Of a DNA stretch of 64,000 bases, positions 63,492 to 64,000 are shown in pieces. Under the pieces are notes generated by a model. That model was given only the letters and a program-made list of their open reading frames with translations. It searched no databases and was not told the DNA's origin. The position numbers and the translations under genes were made by a program. Location: positions 62,001-126,000 of the forward strand of contig NZ_QHKS01000003.1 in NCBI RefSeq assembly GCF_003353175.1, given 5' to 3'. Source of the DNA: Paraburkholderia lacunae. GTDB lineage: Bacteria > Pseudomonadota > Gammaproteobacteria > Burkholderiales > Burkholderiaceae. Within the stretch, counting starts at the first letter, position 1, and the number at the start of each line of letters is the position of its first letter.

Positions 63492-64000
63492 ATGAACTGG
63501 AAAACGCTGGAGTTCGAGCAGCTGTCGGCGCGCGAGTTGTATCTGATCTTGCGGGCGCGTAGCGCGGTGTTCGTGGTCGAACAATCCCATGTGTGTCTCG
63601 ACGCCGATGGCCGCGACGAGACTTCGTTGCACGTGTTCGCGGTCGACGACATGGCGCGGCCGATGCCGATCCTCGCGTATGCGCGTCTGCAACCCGGCGA
63701 CGCGGAAGATCCCGAGATCACCATCGACAAGGTGCTGACGAGCCCATTGCGGCGCGGCGACGGCACCGCCGAACTGCTGATCGAGCGGGTGCTGCAGGCG
63801 ATCGCCGGGCGTTGGCCGGGACGCGCCGCGCGCGTGAGCGCGCCGGCGGGCTTGCGCGACTTCTACGAGCAATTCGGTTTTCGCAAGACGGAGGGGCCGT
63901 ATCTCGAGTATGGCGTGCCGTTCATCGGGCTCACGCGCCAGGTACGCGGCAGCCAGCCGCTGTTCGGCCTACGCCGTCGCGAACGCAACGGCGTGTCGGT
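63492..64000 (+). CDS. GNAT N-acetyltransferase, ElaA type (3' end outside window)
   Basis: The visible 169 codons are an ElaA-like GNAT protein: MNWKTLEFEQLSARELYLIL, RSAVFVVEQ, RLQPGD and the acetyl-CoA motif around LTSPLRRGDGTAELLIERVL, ending FYEQFGFRKTEGPYLEYGVPF (partial). ATG at 63492 has GGGGAA upstream; no stop is reached. It may act on a small amine; a link to the carrier-protein operon is only positional. Confidence 0.85.
   Translation, partial: MNWKTLEFEQLSARELYLILRARSAVFVVEQSHVCLDADGRDETSLHVFAVDDMARPMPILAYARLQPGDAEDPEITIDKVLTSPLRRGDGTAELLIERVLQAIAGRWPGRAARVSAPAGLRDFYEQFGFRKTEGPYLEYGVPFIGLTRQVRGSQPLFGLRRRERNGVS

Overview
The window looks like a chromosome segment of a Burkholderiaceae bacterium, most likely Paraburkholderia or a close relative. 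This is inferred from the high G+C, the order tRNA-Leu, tRNA-Leu, rnr, rlmB, rpiA, a cepacian-type exopolysaccharide locus and abundant LysR-controlled catabolic operons. No rRNA, phage structural gene, insertion sequence or CRISPR array was seen.

1-18.25 kb is a catabolic region. A minus-strand operon holds three tandem RraA-like aldolases, an aminotransferase and an alpha/beta hydrolase, divergent from a LysR gene. Next come etfB-etfA, a CitE-like lyase and a second LysR gene, then a minus-strand operon of a two-hotdog hydratase, acyl-CoA dehydrogenase, family III CoA-transferase and an MFS transporter broken by an internal deletion. The same LysR-type box (ATAGG-N5-CCTAT) lies before etfB, before the second LysR gene and before the hydratase, which ties these genes into one probable pathway for a short branched dicarboxylate. 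A third LysR gene is divergent from a two-subunit TPP 2-oxoacid decarboxylase, an aldehyde dehydrogenase and an MHS-type transporter.

18.25-40.46 kb is a probable genomic island of about 22 kb. It is bounded by direct repeats of about 175 bp (18253-18427 and 40282-40457) that contain the 3' end of tRNA-Leu(CAG) and its terminator. It carries what looks like an aromatic or ring-cleavage catabolic set: a Rieske oxygenase with VanB-type reductase, a Rieske ferredoxin, an extradiol (VOC) dioxygenase, a flavin monooxygenase, two fumarylacetoacetate-hydrolase-family enzymes, a thioesterase, a BKACE enzyme, a cupin, an ornithine-cyclodeaminase-like protein, a DapA-like lyase, an aldehyde dehydrogenase, two MFS transporters and an outer-membrane channel, with LysR, GntR and TetR regulators. 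A shared operator built on TACGATACG lies before at least three of its transcripts and probably before the TetR gene. No integrase is visible.

40.4-45.5 kb is chromosome backbone: two tRNA-Leu genes behind a near-consensus promoter, then rnr, rlmB and rpiA. 45.5-56.1 kb holds exopolysaccharide functions (two GT4 glycosyltransferases, a Wzc-type tyrosine autokinase, a Wza-type export lipoprotein, a GT2, a WcaJ-type initiating transferase, a Crp/Fnr regulator) interrupted by a higBA toxin-antitoxin pair with a double-dyad operator.

56.7-63.2 kb is a tightly packed five-gene operon: acyl carrier protein, acyl-CoA-dehydrogenase-fold enzyme, amino acid:[carrier protein] ligase (a class II aaRS homologue), DUF1839 protein and a GH2 glycosidase. 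It reads as a carrier-protein-tethered amino acid modification system whose product I cannot name, and it is the best candidate for an undescribed system here. A partial GNAT gene closes the window.
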